NCBI GenBank assembly: GCA_938084875.1
Contig: CALKFX010000052.1
Span: 1-17,541 of the forward strand
Source: an uncultured Flavobacteriales bacterium
GTDB lineage: Bacteria > Bacteroidota > Bacteroidia > Flavobacteriales_D > Parvicellaceae
Length of the DNA stretch: 17,541 nt
Direction: 5' to 3'
The notes under the pieces are model-generated. The model was not told where the DNA came from. It saw nothing but the letters and a program-made list of their open reading frames with translations, and did not search any database. A program made the position numbers and the translations under genes. Below are positions 1 through 7,643 of the stretch, piece by piece (positions within the stretch are counted from its first letter, which is position 1; each line of letters opens with the position of its first letter).

Positions 1-649
1 TTGGGACACTACTTTTGCCTAATATTTCTTTTTTACATATGTAGAGAGTAGTTCCTGCAGGTCCCATATTTTTTTGAGCTCCAGCATAAATCAAGTCAAA
101 ATCTTCAATATTTATTTTTCTTGAAAATATGTCTGATGACATATCACAAGCAAGAGGGATTTCACCAGTGTAAAAGTTTTTAATTTGTGTCCCGAAAATG
201 GTATTGTTGGAGGTCACATGGAAATAATCAATGTTGTTTTTAAGAGAATAATCTTTTGGTATGTAATTAAAATTTTTGTCTTCAGAGGAAGCAATTGTAA
301 TTGAATTGCCCATAAAAGAAGCTTCTTTTGCTGCTTTTTTGGCCCATGCTCCTGTCACTAAATATCCACCAGTTTTGTTTGCACCCATTAAGTTATATGC
401 TGCTGTTAGAAATCCTAAACTTGCTCCACCTTGTAAAAATAAAACTTCATAACTATCTGGAACATTTAAAACTTCCCTTACAAGTTGTCTGGCTTCTTCC
501 ATTACAGCGACAAAATCAGCGCTTCTGTGAGAAATTTCAATTAGCGAAAGACCAGATTCGTTAAAATTTAAAATACTTTCAGCAGATTTCTCAAATACTT
601 CGTTGGGAAGAATACAAGGGCCTGCACTAAAATTGTGGACTTTTGACAT
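1..649 (-). CDS. serC: Phosphoserine aminotransferase, C-terminal part outside window
   Basis: PLP-dependent class V aminotransferase that makes 3-phosphoserine from 3-phosphohydroxypyruvate and glutamate (serine synthesis; the family also serves pyridoxal phosphate synthesis in some bacteria). About 216 of roughly 355 residues are visible. The start MSKVHNFSAGP is the family's usual N-terminus. QGGASLGF is the phosphate/PLP-binding stretch, and YAGAQKNMGPAG carries the Schiff-base lysine at residue 193. The frame stays open to base 1, so the gene is cut by the window edge, not broken. It is last of a minus-strand series after ferredoxin and an exported protein, 108 nt behind the latter. No good TAnnTTTG box was found in that gap (the best is TAGATTTT), so co-transcription or a weak own promoter are both possible. 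serA often follows serC in this phylum but would lie outside. Confidence 0.96.
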   Translation of the reverse strand, partial: MSKVHNFSAGPCILPNEVFEKSAESILNFNESGLSLIEISHRSADFVAVMEEARQLVREVLNVPDSYEVLFLQGGASLGFLTAAYNLMGANKTGGYLVTGAWAKKAAKEASFMGNSITIASSEDKNFNYIPKDYSLKNNIDYFHVTSNNTIFGTQIKNFYTGEIPLACDMSSDIFSRKINIEDFDLIYAGAQKNMGPAGTTLYICKKEILGKSSVP

Positions 650-757
650 ATCTAATTTTTAGTTGGTAAAATTGTAAAATAAAATCTAGTGAATTGAAGT
701 GTTTAATCTTAATTTATTAACTTTTTTCAAGCCGTTATTAACAAATCAATCCTCAAG

Positions 758-1609
758 TTATTTATTGGGGTCATTAAAAGGTCTTTTGAAAACTTTAAGA
801 GATTTGGCATCAAAATCTCTTTTAAAATCCCACTGATTTTCGTTCCACTGAAATGCATCAAAACTAAGATCAGTTACATACCAGTCTGGAAATTCTTTTA
901 AATGGGGAGATGGAGGCATTAAGTGGTCAAAAACTAGGTAATCTTGTTTTCTTGCTTGTCTATGTTTTAAAGACATGTAAGATTGTTTACTATACTGAAA
1001 GATTACTCTTTTTTTAGTTTTACCATTTGGATATCTAAAAATAGGGACTCCAAATTGGATTTTATTTTTTTTGCTAATTGTCATGGTTTCGATAATCTTT
1101 TTGTTGGAAAACATATTATTTCCGTCCCATCCTAAAAGTGTGTAAACTGTTTTGTTTTTTCTCTCCTTGGGGATTATTGAGTAGTATAATGCCCCATACC
1201 AGGAATTTGCGTCTAAGGAAGCATACTCAATTTCAGGAATTTCATTTTTAAAATCAGTTAATTTTAAGATGGTAAGATTTTTCATTAATATCCAACATTC
1301 GTAATGTTGTCTTTGGTTAGATAGTTCAATATTCCAATTAAAAATTCTGAAATTACCATCAGGAGATATTTCTGTACTCATGAATTTTGAAAGACTGTCT
1401 AATGGATAATTAAATATTTCATTATTGGATATAACTTCTTCTAAAACATTTTTAAACTCCTCGTTTAATTGCATTGCTTTGTCGTTGTTTTTCTCAAAAT
1501 GAACATTCTCAAGTTTACTAATTAGTTTCAGTTCGTAATCTTGAAGAGTTTGAGACATAAAAGCACCAAAAACTAACAAAAAACAAAAACTAAATTTCCA
1601 TTTTAACAT
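758..1609 (-). CDS. Exported protein of unknown function (283 aa)
   Basis: I cannot name a domain. Residues 1-20 form a signal peptide (positive start, hydrophobic core FCFLLVFGAF, then MSQ), so the product is exported, probably to the periplasm; there is no lipobox cysteine. The mature part is soluble, rich in aromatic residues, with no membrane segment. It has several islands that look conserved: SPDGNFRIFNWN (82-93), WYGALYYSIIP (137-147), LLGWDGN (about 158-164), LVFDHLMPP (225-233) and WYVTDLSFDAFQW (243-255). Such Trp/Tyr/Gly patches suggest a beta-rich fold, but that is inference. It begins 27 nt after the ferredoxin stop, so it is probably in that operon. The protein is full length with a normal ATG and stop. 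Confidence 0.85.
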   Translation of the reverse strand: MLKWKFSFCFLLVFGAFMSQTLQDYELKLISKLENVHFEKNNDKAMQLNEEFKNVLEEVISNNEIFNYPLDSLSKFMSTEISPDGNFRIFNWNIELSNQRQHYECWILMKNLTILKLTDFKNEIPEIEYASLDANSWYGALYYSIIPKERKNKTVYTLLGWDGNNMFSNKKIIETMTISKKNKIQFGVPIFRYPNGKTKKRVIFQYSKQSYMSLKHRQARKQDYLVFDHLMPPSPHLKEFPDWYVTDLSFDAFQWNENQWDFKRDFDAKSLKVFKRPFNDPNK

Positions 1610-1636
1610 AAAATAAATTTAATAAAAATGTAACTT

Positions 1637-1990
1637 CTAGGAGATATGAAGGCTATCCTTTTTTTCTAATAAAGAAGCCCTTTCTTCCACGAAATCTTCA
1701 TCTGGAACACAACAATCTACCGGGCAAACAGCAGCGCATTGGGGTTCTTCATGAAATCCAACACATTCAGTACATTTATCAGTTACAATAAAATAAATAT
1801 CCATATCAACTGGTTCATTTTCTTTAGTTGCATCTACTTGAACTCCAGAATTTTTTCCCGTGTAATTTCCCTTGAGAGAAGTCCCGTCAGAAAACTTCCA
1901 TTCTGCTCCTCCTTCATAAATTGCAGTATTTGGACATTCTGGTTCACAAGCACCACAATTAATACATTCGTCTGTTATTTTAATTGCCAT
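1637..1990 (-). CDS. 4Fe-4S dicluster ferredoxin
   Basis: Small cytoplasmic electron carrier of 117 aa. The first cluster motif is C9-x2-C12-x2-C15-x3-C19-P. The second is C-x2-C-x8-C-x3-C-P (CTEC...CAAVCP), the asymmetric type seen in YfhL-like and Allochromatium-type ferredoxins. Between them lies an insert of about 60 residues that contains no cysteine. I chose ATG 1990 (MAIKITDEC) because longer forms would add residues encoded across the divergent promoter region, while this start gives the family's standard N-terminus. It is divergent from the acyl-CoA reductase and heads the series with the exported protein and serC. The redox partner is unknown; electron supply to the divergent reductase is not needed in LuxC chemistry (NADPH), so shared placement does not prove a shared pathway. 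Confidence 0.93.
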   Translation of the reverse strand: MAIKITDECINCGACEPECPNTAIYEGGAEWKFSDGTSLKGNYTGKNSGVQVDATKENEPVDMDIYFIVTDKCTECVGFHEEPQCAAVCPVDCCVPDEDFVEERASLLEKKDSLHIS

Positions 1991-2012
1991 TTGATAATGG
2001 TTGTTAATTTTG
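1984..2012 (+). promoter_or_regulatory. Promoter for acyl-CoA reductase (TTG-N18-TAATTTTG)
   Basis: TAATTTTG at 2005-2012 matches TAnnTTTG, and TTG at 1984-1986 lies 18 nt upstream, within the known 17-23 range. The start of transcription would be near 2019, so the leader before ATG 2025 or 2031 would be only about 6-12 nt. The -33 half lies inside the ferredoxin coding start. The two opposed boxes form the palindrome TTTGTACAAA (2009-2018). Confidence 0.5.
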
Positions 2013-2014
2013 TA

Positions 2015-2022
2015 CAAATATA
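2015..2022 (-). promoter_or_regulatory. -7 element TATATTTG for the ferredoxin operon
   Basis: Read on the minus strand this is TATATTTG, an exact match to the Bacteroidota -7 consensus TAnnTTTG. Transcription would start near 2008, giving a leader of about 18 nt before ATG 1990. No TTG is found 17-23 nt upstream, so only the -7 half is supported. It faces and overlaps the opposite-strand box at 2005-2012. Confidence 0.5.
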
Positions 2023-2024
2023 AC

Positions 2025-3086
2025 ATGTTAATGATAAAACCTAAAAACGTTTATAAAAAAGCTTCCCTTATACAATTTGGTAAATTTCTTAGGAGTTTTT
2101 TAGATTTTGATTCTTGGCCGGGCTTCCAGTCTGGAGTAGACCAAAATGAGTTTGATAATTTCAAATTATCTACAGAAAAAGCAGAGTTAAGCAACGCCTG
2201 GTTTTCTAGAAAAATGATTCGCTTATCAATGGAGTCTTGGGCTAAAAATTTAAACGAAGACAATATAGATAAATGGATGAGTAAATACGAAATTCCATCG
2301 TCTATTGATAAAAATGTACTTATAATATGTGCTGGAAATTTGCCAATGGTAGGATTTCATGATATTGTATGCTGTATTTTACTTAACTTAAATGCTCAGG
2401 TAAAGCTTTCTAAAAATGACAATATACTTATACCGGCAATTTTAAATGTTCTTTATTTATTTGACTCTGAACTTCAACACAGAATTAAAATTTGTAACGA
2501 AAAGCCAGATAATTATAATTATGTAATTGCAACTGGAAGTAACAATAGCAACAGATATTTCGAATATTATTTTGGTAAATTTCCTCATATTTTCAGAAGA
2601 AATCGAACATCTATTGCAATTATTCGTTCTGAAATTACAGACCGTGAATTAAAAAGTCTTTCTCATGATATGTTGCAATACTATGGCCTAGGTTGTAGAT
2701 CTGTAACTAAATTGTATTTACCTGAAAATTTTAGTATAGACAGGATATATAATAGTGTTTATGATTACAAAGATTTAATAAATCACAATAAGTACATGAA
2801 CAACTACGACTACAATAGATCCATTTTTTTGTTGGGAAAAAAGTTGTTTTTTGACAATGGATTTTTAATTTTGAAAGAAGATAAATCATTATTCTCACCA
2901 ATAAGTGTTGTAAACTTTGAATATTATTCAAGTTTAGAAACTTTAGAAAAAGAAACAAATGATTTGTCAAATGAAATTCAGTGTAGGGTAGGAGAAGGAG
3001 GAATTTCATTTGGGACCGCACAAAAACCAGAGCTTTGGGATTATTCAGATGGTGTAGATACTATTGATTTTTTAACAAAAATTTAA
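2025..3086 (+). CDS. LuxC-type acyl-CoA reductase
   Basis: Member of the LuxC family, NADPH-dependent reductases that turn an activated acyl group into an aldehyde through an acyl-cysteine intermediate. About 353 aa from ATG 2025; ATG 2031 gives 351 aa and I cannot decide between them, but the TTG at 2001 is upstream of the probable transcription start. Supporting sequence: the nucleotide-binding-like stretch LIICAGNLPMVGFHD, the repeated aldehyde-dehydrogenase-like pattern, and YYGLGCRSVTK, where C224 (numbered from ATG 2025) aligns with the expected catalytic cysteine. No luxD, luxE or luciferase genes are nearby, so bioluminescence is not implied; stand-alone copies occur in many Bacteroidota and their substrate is unsettled. 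It is divergent from ferredoxin and 45 nt ahead of the carbonic anhydrase. Confidence 0.88.
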   Translation: MLMIKPKNVYKKASLIQFGKFLRSFLDFDSWPGFQSGVDQNEFDNFKLSTEKAELSNAWFSRKMIRLSMESWAKNLNEDNIDKWMSKYEIPSSIDKNVLIICAGNLPMVGFHDIVCCILLNLNAQVKLSKNDNILIPAILNVLYLFDSELQHRIKICNEKPDNYNYVIATGSNNSNRYFEYYFGKFPHIFRRNRTSIAIIRSEITDRELKSLSHDMLQYYGLGCRSVTKLYLPENFSIDRIYNSVYDYKDLINHNKYMNNYDYNRSIFLLGKKLFFDNGFLILKEDKSLFSPISVVNFEYYSSLETLEKETNDLSNEIQCRVGEGGISFGTAQKPELWDYSDGVDTIDFLTKI

Positions 3087-3131
3087 AAAATGATTAAGTT
3101 TTTTGAAGTACTTTAATTAAAAATAAATATT

Positions 3132-3734
3132 ATGTCAACATTAACAAAAGAAATTCAAGATAGTATAACTCCAAATAGAGCAGTTGAAATTCTTAAAGAG
3201 GGTAATCAAAGATTTTTAGATAAAAATGAACTGAATAGAGATTTACATTTCCAAGTTCAAAACACAAGTGATGGACAATTTCCATACGCTGTAGTTCTTA
3301 GTTGTATAGACTCAAGAGTTCCAGTAGAATTAGTTTTTGACCAAGGTGTTGGAGATATTTTTAGTGCAAGAGTAGCTGGAAACATCATCAATGAAGATAT
3401 ATTAGGATCTATAGAATATGCTTGTGGAGTTGCTGGTTCAAAGGCTATTTTAGTTTTAGGACATACAAAATGTGGTGCTGTAACTTCTGCCTGTAAGGGA
3501 GTAGAGTTAGGTAATATCACTGCTTTATTAAGTAAAGTTAAACCTGCTATTGCTAATATAAAACAAAGAGATGGAGAAGTTGAAGTAGAAGAAGTTACCA
3601 AAGCAAATGTACATCAATCTATAAAAGAAATAAGAGAGAAAAGTTCAATATTAGCTGATTTAGAAACAGAAGGCAAGATTAAGATAGTTGGTGCTGTTTA
3701 TCATGTTGAAGACGGACGAGTCACTTATTTATAG
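3132..3734 (+). CDS. Beta-class carbonic anhydrase
   Basis: Zinc enzyme that interconverts CO2 and bicarbonate in the cytoplasm, here 200 aa, the usual length. The ligand and active-site set is complete: C58-x-D60-S-R62 in VLSCIDSR, and H111-x2-C114 in GHTKCGAV. The family C-terminus HVEDGRVTYL is present. It lies downstream of the acyl-CoA reductase on the same strand (45-nt gap) and may be read from that promoter; I saw no separate TAnnTTTG box in the gap. No SulP bicarbonate transporter, a frequent partner in this phylum, is next to it. It is convergent with the phosphoribosyltransferase, with 84 nt between the stops and no clear terminator there. Confidence 0.96.
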   Translation: MSTLTKEIQDSITPNRAVEILKEGNQRFLDKNELNRDLHFQVQNTSDGQFPYAVVLSCIDSRVPVELVFDQGVGDIFSARVAGNIINEDILGSIEYACGVAGSKAILVLGHTKCGAVTSACKGVELGNITALLSKVKPAIANIKQRDGEVEVEEVTKANVHQSIKEIREKSSILADLETEGKIKIVGAVYHVEDGRVTYL

Positions 3735-3818
3735 CGACATTTTTCTATAATTGATGCCTTTAAGGTTTTTTTTGGTTTCAGATTTTAGGTTCTTCAAATA
3801 AGAAATAATTAAGGGATT

Positions 3819-4325
3819 TTATTCAAGAAAAACACTTATATCATCTTTTGAAATTTCGACATTGATATGTTCTTGAACAGTGGTAGATAGCGTCAAACCA
3901 ACCCAATCTGCTTTTATAGGAAAGTTTCGGTGCCTTCTGTCAACTAGTACAACTGTGTTCATTTTTTTAATGTCTTGACTTAGTAAGAATGCAGCTGCAT
4001 GCATTAAAGTTTTTCCTGAGTTTAATACATCGTCAATTAGAATTATTTTTTTGTTATTGAAAGAAGTTTCTGGACTTAAAACAACTTTACTCTTTAATGG
4101 TTGTTTTTTATTGATCTTCAGTTCAATTAGTATTACTTCTGATATCAATTTGTTATTCTCAATTAAGTCCTTTAATTTTTTAGCTAACAAAAACCCATTG
4201 TTAGATATTCCAACAATAAATAATTCTTTTTCGTTATGGTACTCTTCAATGATTTGAAAAGCAATTCTTTCTAACTTTTTTTTAACCTGGTCACTGTTTA
4301 ATATTAACGAACTTAATTTCCCCAT
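3819..4325 (-). CDS. Phosphoribosyltransferase, PyrR-like
   Basis: Type I PRTase-fold protein of 168 aa. The PRPP-binding loop IILIDDVLNSGKTL (94-107) has the two acidic residues D98 and D99 and the S103-G-K-T turn. VGISNNGFLLAKKL (38-51) matches the PPi-loop region. The C-terminal VDRRHRNFPIKADWVG resembles the end of PyrR (uracil PRTase and pyrimidine attenuator), hence 'PyrR-like'. The substrate base cannot be told from sequence, and no pyrimidine gene or attenuator is in view. It is the last gene of the minus-strand operon, starting 3 nt after the stop of the TonB receptor gene, so its expression is likely tied to that operon. Confidence 0.88.
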   Translation of the reverse strand: MGKLSSLILNSDQVKKKLERIAFQIIEEYHNEKELFIVGISNNGFLLAKKLKDLIENNKLISEVILIELKINKKQPLKSKVVLSPETSFNNKKIILIDDVLNSGKTLMHAAAFLLSQDIKKMNTVVLVDRRHRNFPIKADWVGLTLSTTVQEHINVEISKDDISVFLE

Positions 4326-4328
4326 TTA

Positions 4329-6989
4329 TTAAAATCTTGCCACTAATTTAAGATTTAATCTTCTAGAAGTTAAAAAACTAGGAATAGAATATTGTCTTCC
4401 ACTAACATCTCTTATCCAAGTATAGTTGGTGGTATTAGATATATCTAATAAGTTAAAAACCTCAAATGCAATCCACATTGACTCAATTCCATTCAAAATA
4501 GACTTCTCTTTAAATTTTGACTTATCTGTTTCATTGTTAATTATATCTTTTGAAAATCCAATATCTACTCTTTTATAAAAACTAGATCTTAAGGTATCTG
4601 AAAATCTTTGATTTCCTGGGGGACCGTAAGGTAGTCTGGAGCCAACCAAAACATTAATATTTACTTTCATTGTACTCCACTTAACTTTATCTGTATCCCA
4701 ATCGTCTGGCATTTGGTCTTGAAAAAACATTGAAAATGAAAGTCTTTGGTCTGTTGGCCTTGGAATAAGTCCAGGTTCATAAAGCGTACTATCGGCAACA
4801 TTTTGATCTATCGTATATCCAGGTATAATTTTCTCGCCCTCTTGGTTAAAATATTCGTAGTAAAAGTCGTTTTTAATATCTTCTTTGGTTTGAAGCCAAC
4901 TTAAAGAAGCATAGGATTGAATACCTTCTACAAACTCTCCATTTATTTTTAAATCTATTCCTCTTGCATATCCAGAAGCTAAATTCTCACCATAATAATT
5001 AACCCTTACGTTTTCAATTTCATATGGTATTATGTCTTCCAAAAATTTATAATAAAATTCTGATCCGACTTTGAATTTTCTGTCCCACATATTGAAAACC
5101 ATATCTCCACCCGCAACTAAATGAATAGATTTTTGTGCTCTTATCATAGGATTAAGTTCACCATTTAAATTTCTAGCAGCTCTATAAAAAGGAGGTTGAT
5201 AATAATAGCCTGTTGCCAATCTAAAAGTTATATTACGTCTAGATATTTTTTGATTTTCAAATTTATATAAAGCAGGTCGCCATTTGAAATTTATTCTAGG
5301 AGAAAGTACGGTCTGGTTGTTGTAAGACCAGTAATTTGCTCTTAGTCCAACAGTAGCTGTAAAATAATCTAGAGTTGAAAATATTGTATCTATATTACTA
5401 TTACTATCTTCTTTATAAATTAAATGAATATTTTTTTCTCTGTTGAATTTAAATCTATGTTGCACAAAGCCTGTAACCCTTGAAGATTCAATTTCATTAT
5501 CTGCTTTGATAAATTTACTTAAATGAAGTTCTTGGTAAGGAATATTAGAAGGATCTTGGTATCCAATACTATCCGCTTCTCTCGGTGTATTGAACCTTGC
5601 AGAATCAAGATAATTCCATTCTTTAATGGTGTTTCTAACTTGTTCACCTTGGACTTTTATTCCCCAAGATGTTTTTTGATTCCCTTGTTTGAAATCTCCT
5701 TTGTGGTAGAAGTTGATAACATTGGCTCTAAGTTGATTCCTAGCGTGGTTTAGAAATGCACCAACACCTCTGTTGTATGCTATATCTCCATATTGATCAC
5801 TTCCCAAATCTCGTTCTAGTTCATCAAGTCTATATTCGCCTAATAAATCAAAGTATTCTGTCTCATCAGTATTAAATGTTGAAATAAAATAGTTTAAAGA
5901 TAAATTCTCTGATTTTTGATGTTGAAGAGATACTGCTCCCATATAGGTTTTATATTGAGTATTCTCTTGTCCTTCGTAATAAACAGTAAATCTCAAAGCT
6001 TCATTAATATTTCCAAAATTTGTTTGTCTATTTTCTGGCTTCACCGAAAAAAGATTATTTGCAGTTGTTCCAAAAACAGAAAGCTTTAATTTCTCATTGA
6101 TATTAAAATTAACCAGTCCCTGAACATCCATAAATCTTGGTTGGTATTCCCCTTTTGTATCTAAAGCTCCTAGTAGATACGCGTTGGTTCTATATCTAAA
6201 TCCTATATTATAGTTAATTAGAGAACTTGGTCTGTCTCCAAATTGAATTTGGGTGCCTAAAAGACTTGTAGATAAATTAGCTTCAAAAGCTACTGGTTCT
6301 TTGTAAGAAATATCCAATACGCTTGAAAGCTTATCTCCATATTTTGCATCAAAACCACCTGCGGAAAAAGTTATATTTTCTACCATGGATGGATTTATGA
6401 AACTGAGTCCTTCTTGTTGTCCTGATCTAGCTAAAAATGGTCGATATACTTCTATGCCATTTACATAAATTAAATTTTCATCAAAGTTTCCACCTCTTAC
6501 ACTAAAACCACTTGAGAGTTCATTGTTCTGTCTTACCCCAAAACCAACGGATGAAAGTAAACCTTCTATATTGCCAATCGGTAATGCGATATTTGATGCA
6601 TTGATGGTAGGTAGTATTTCTGTTGGAGAACTGCCAGGATCTTTATATTCAACCTCTAAAGTTTTTAAAACTTTATTTCTCATTTTAATATTTAGAGTTA
6701 AATTTCTTTCAGGATTTATGGTTTTAGTAATTTTTTTGAAATTTACATGGGTTATTACAATAGTTGTTTTAAAATTACTTAAAGAAAGATGGAACAAACC
6801 ATTTTTGTCCGATACTGCGCCAGTAGTTTCCTCTGATTCGTTTGAAATTGCTATAATGTTTGCATTGCCGATAGGGTTTTCATTTACATCTCTGATAATT
6901 CCTTTAAGAATAATTGTTTCTTGTCCAACAACTATTATTGAAAATAATAGACCAAAAAACAATAAATTATATTTTATAAAAAATCTCAT
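4329..6989 (-). CDS. TonB-dependent outer-membrane receptor with carboxypeptidase-regulatory-like domain
   Basis: Outer-membrane beta-barrel that imports a ligand using TonB/ExbBD energy. Of 886 aa, residues 1-23 are a signal peptide ending VVGQ. About 27-107 is the CarboxypepD_reg-like domain (LKGIIRDVNENPIGNANI; ends in NLTLNIKM). About 120-230 is the plug (SGFSVRGGNFDENLIYVNGIEVYRP; NITFSAGGFDAKYGDKLSSVLDI). The rest is barrel, with many alternating aromatic strands, ending in LKLVARF with the C-terminal Phe needed for barrel insertion. No SusD-like partner follows, so this is not a SusCD glycan locus. Its start overlaps the stop of the upstream gene by 1 nt (TAATG). A ZIP metal transporter two genes upstream makes a metal or metallophore a possible ligand, as inference. 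Confidence 0.95.
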   Translation of the reverse strand: MRFFIKYNLLFFGLLFSIIVVGQETIILKGIIRDVNENPIGNANIIAISNESEETTGAVSDKNGLFHLSLSNFKTTIVITHVNFKKITKTINPERNLTLNIKMRNKVLKTLEVEYKDPGSSPTEILPTINASNIALPIGNIEGLLSSVGFGVRQNNELSSGFSVRGGNFDENLIYVNGIEVYRPFLARSGQQEGLSFINPSMVENITFSAGGFDAKYGDKLSSVLDISYKEPVAFEANLSTSLLGTQIQFGDRPSSLINYNIGFRYRTNAYLLGALDTKGEYQPRFMDVQGLVNFNINEKLKLSVFGTTANNLFSVKPENRQTNFGNINEALRFTVYYEGQENTQYKTYMGAVSLQHQKSENLSLNYFISTFNTDETEYFDLLGEYRLDELERDLGSDQYGDIAYNRGVGAFLNHARNQLRANVINFYHKGDFKQGNQKTSWGIKVQGEQVRNTIKEWNYLDSARFNTPREADSIGYQDPSNIPYQELHLSKFIKADNEIESSRVTGFVQHRFKFNREKNIHLIYKEDSNSNIDTIFSTLDYFTATVGLRANYWSYNNQTVLSPRINFKWRPALYKFENQKISRRNITFRLATGYYYQPPFYRAARNLNGELNPMIRAQKSIHLVAGGDMVFNMWDRKFKVGSEFYYKFLEDIIPYEIENVRVNYYGENLASGYARGIDLKINGEFVEGIQSYASLSWLQTKEDIKNDFYYEYFNQEGEKIIPGYTIDQNVADSTLYEPGLIPRPTDQRLSFSMFFQDQMPDDWDTDKVKWSTMKVNINVLVGSRLPYGPPGNQRFSDTLRSSFYKRVDIGFSKDIINNETDKSKFKEKSILNGIESMWIAFEVFNLLDISNTTNYTWIRDVSGRQYSIPSFLTSRRLNLKLVARF

Positions 6990-7624
6990 TACTTGTTTTT
7001 AAAGTCTCCTCTTTTCCATGCTTGAATAAACTGTGCCCATGCAATGGGGTTCAATAAACTTATTGGGGCATACTGACCAGCATAGTATAGCTTATTTTGA
7101 ATTTGCTGTTGTTGCCATTTAAAATTAAGTGCTCCATCCATTGGCGTAAACTGCATTCTTTCATTAAGTTTTTCTCTATTAAGATTATTCATCGCTCTTT
7201 TATAATCGTCATTAGGTATCTCGGTTTCAACAAATGCTTTTGCAAATTGTTCCTTAGAAGGCCAAGGATATATAACGACTGTGTTTAGCATTATAGTATC
7301 TTGATACATTATATGAATTAACGAGTATTTATTTGTAGTAAGTGTATCAGGGATTGAGAAGCTAGATTTTTTATAGCCTATGCTACTAAATATTATTGTA
7401 TCTCCCTTTTTTGCTACAAAAGAAAAATATCCAAAATAATCTGAAATGGTACCTCGTTTTGTTTGGTTGTCTATTACGCTACAATAAGGCACGGGCTGTA
7501 AACTATCTTCAGCGATAACAACTCCACTAAATTGTATAAAGTCTTCATCATTTTGGGCTAAAAAATTAATTATAAAGCCAAAGAAAAAAAGATTTATCAG
7601 GTGTATTTTTAAAGCTACTTTAAT
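6989..7624 (-). CDS. Exported carboxypeptidase-regulatory-like protein; start codon non-standard (ATT or CTG)
   Basis: About 211 aa from ATT 7624, or 203 aa from CTG 7600. A signal peptide is clear upstream of any standard start: KIHLINLFFFGFIINFLAQ then NDED. Next is a CarboxypepD_reg-like domain (QFSGVVIAEDSLQPVPYCSVI; RGTISDYFGYFSFVAKKGDTIIFSSIGYK), then a region with VVIYPWPSKEQF and a C-terminus with NPIAWAQFIQAWKRGDF. An in-frame GTG at 7492 exists, but starting there would remove the signal peptide and half the domain. Between the frame's preceding stop (7628-7630) and the signal peptide there is no ATG, GTG or TTG. I prefer ATT 7624, which gives a positively charged n-region; a lost start or sequencing error is the alternative. 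It is coupled to the TonB receptor by a TAATG overlap and sits 19 nt after the ZIP stop. Confidence 0.8.
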   Translation of the reverse strand: MKVALKIHLINLFFFGFIINFLAQNDEDFIQFSGVVIAEDSLQPVPYCSVIDNQTKRGTISDYFGYFSFVAKKGDTIIFSSIGYKKSSFSIPDTLTTNKYSLIHIMYQDTIMLNTVVIYPWPSKEQFAKAFVETEIPNDDYKRAMNNLNREKLNERMQFTPMDGALNFKWQQQQIQNKLYYAGQYAPISLLNPIAWAQFIQAWKRGDFKNK

Positions 7625-7643
7625 TTTTTATGTGTTAAATTTT

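Noticed and set aside
328..564. Plus-strand open frame of 78 codons near the left edge
   Set aside because: It is antisense to serC, which shows its PLP lysine and family motifs; the open frame is a by-product of AT-rich codon use.
650..757. serC promoter or regulatory RNA in the 108-nt gap
   Set aside because: Only TAGATTTT, one base off the -7 consensus and without a TTG at the right distance, was found; no stable structure was seen by eye.
2001..2024. Longer start (TTG 2001) for the acyl-CoA reductase
   Set aside because: It would begin inside the -7 box and before the predicted transcription start; ATG 2025 or 2031 fits better.
1991..2026. Longer ferredoxin start at 2026
   Set aside because: It would translate through the divergent promoter; ATG 1990 gives the standard ferredoxin N-terminus.
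3257..3601. Minus-strand open frame of 114 codons
   Set aside because: It is opposite the carbonic anhydrase with complete zinc ligands; no start context or domain.
3757..3773. CCTTTAAGG followed by eight T, looking like a terminator between convergent genes
   Set aside because: The arms are 4 bp with a single-base loop, which cannot fold into a stable hairpin; left out as a terminator.
6523..7002. Plus-strand open frame of 159 codons
   Set aside because: It lies antisense to the signal peptide, regulatory domain and plug of the TonB receptor, whose protein is clearly real; the antisense translation has no recognisable pattern.
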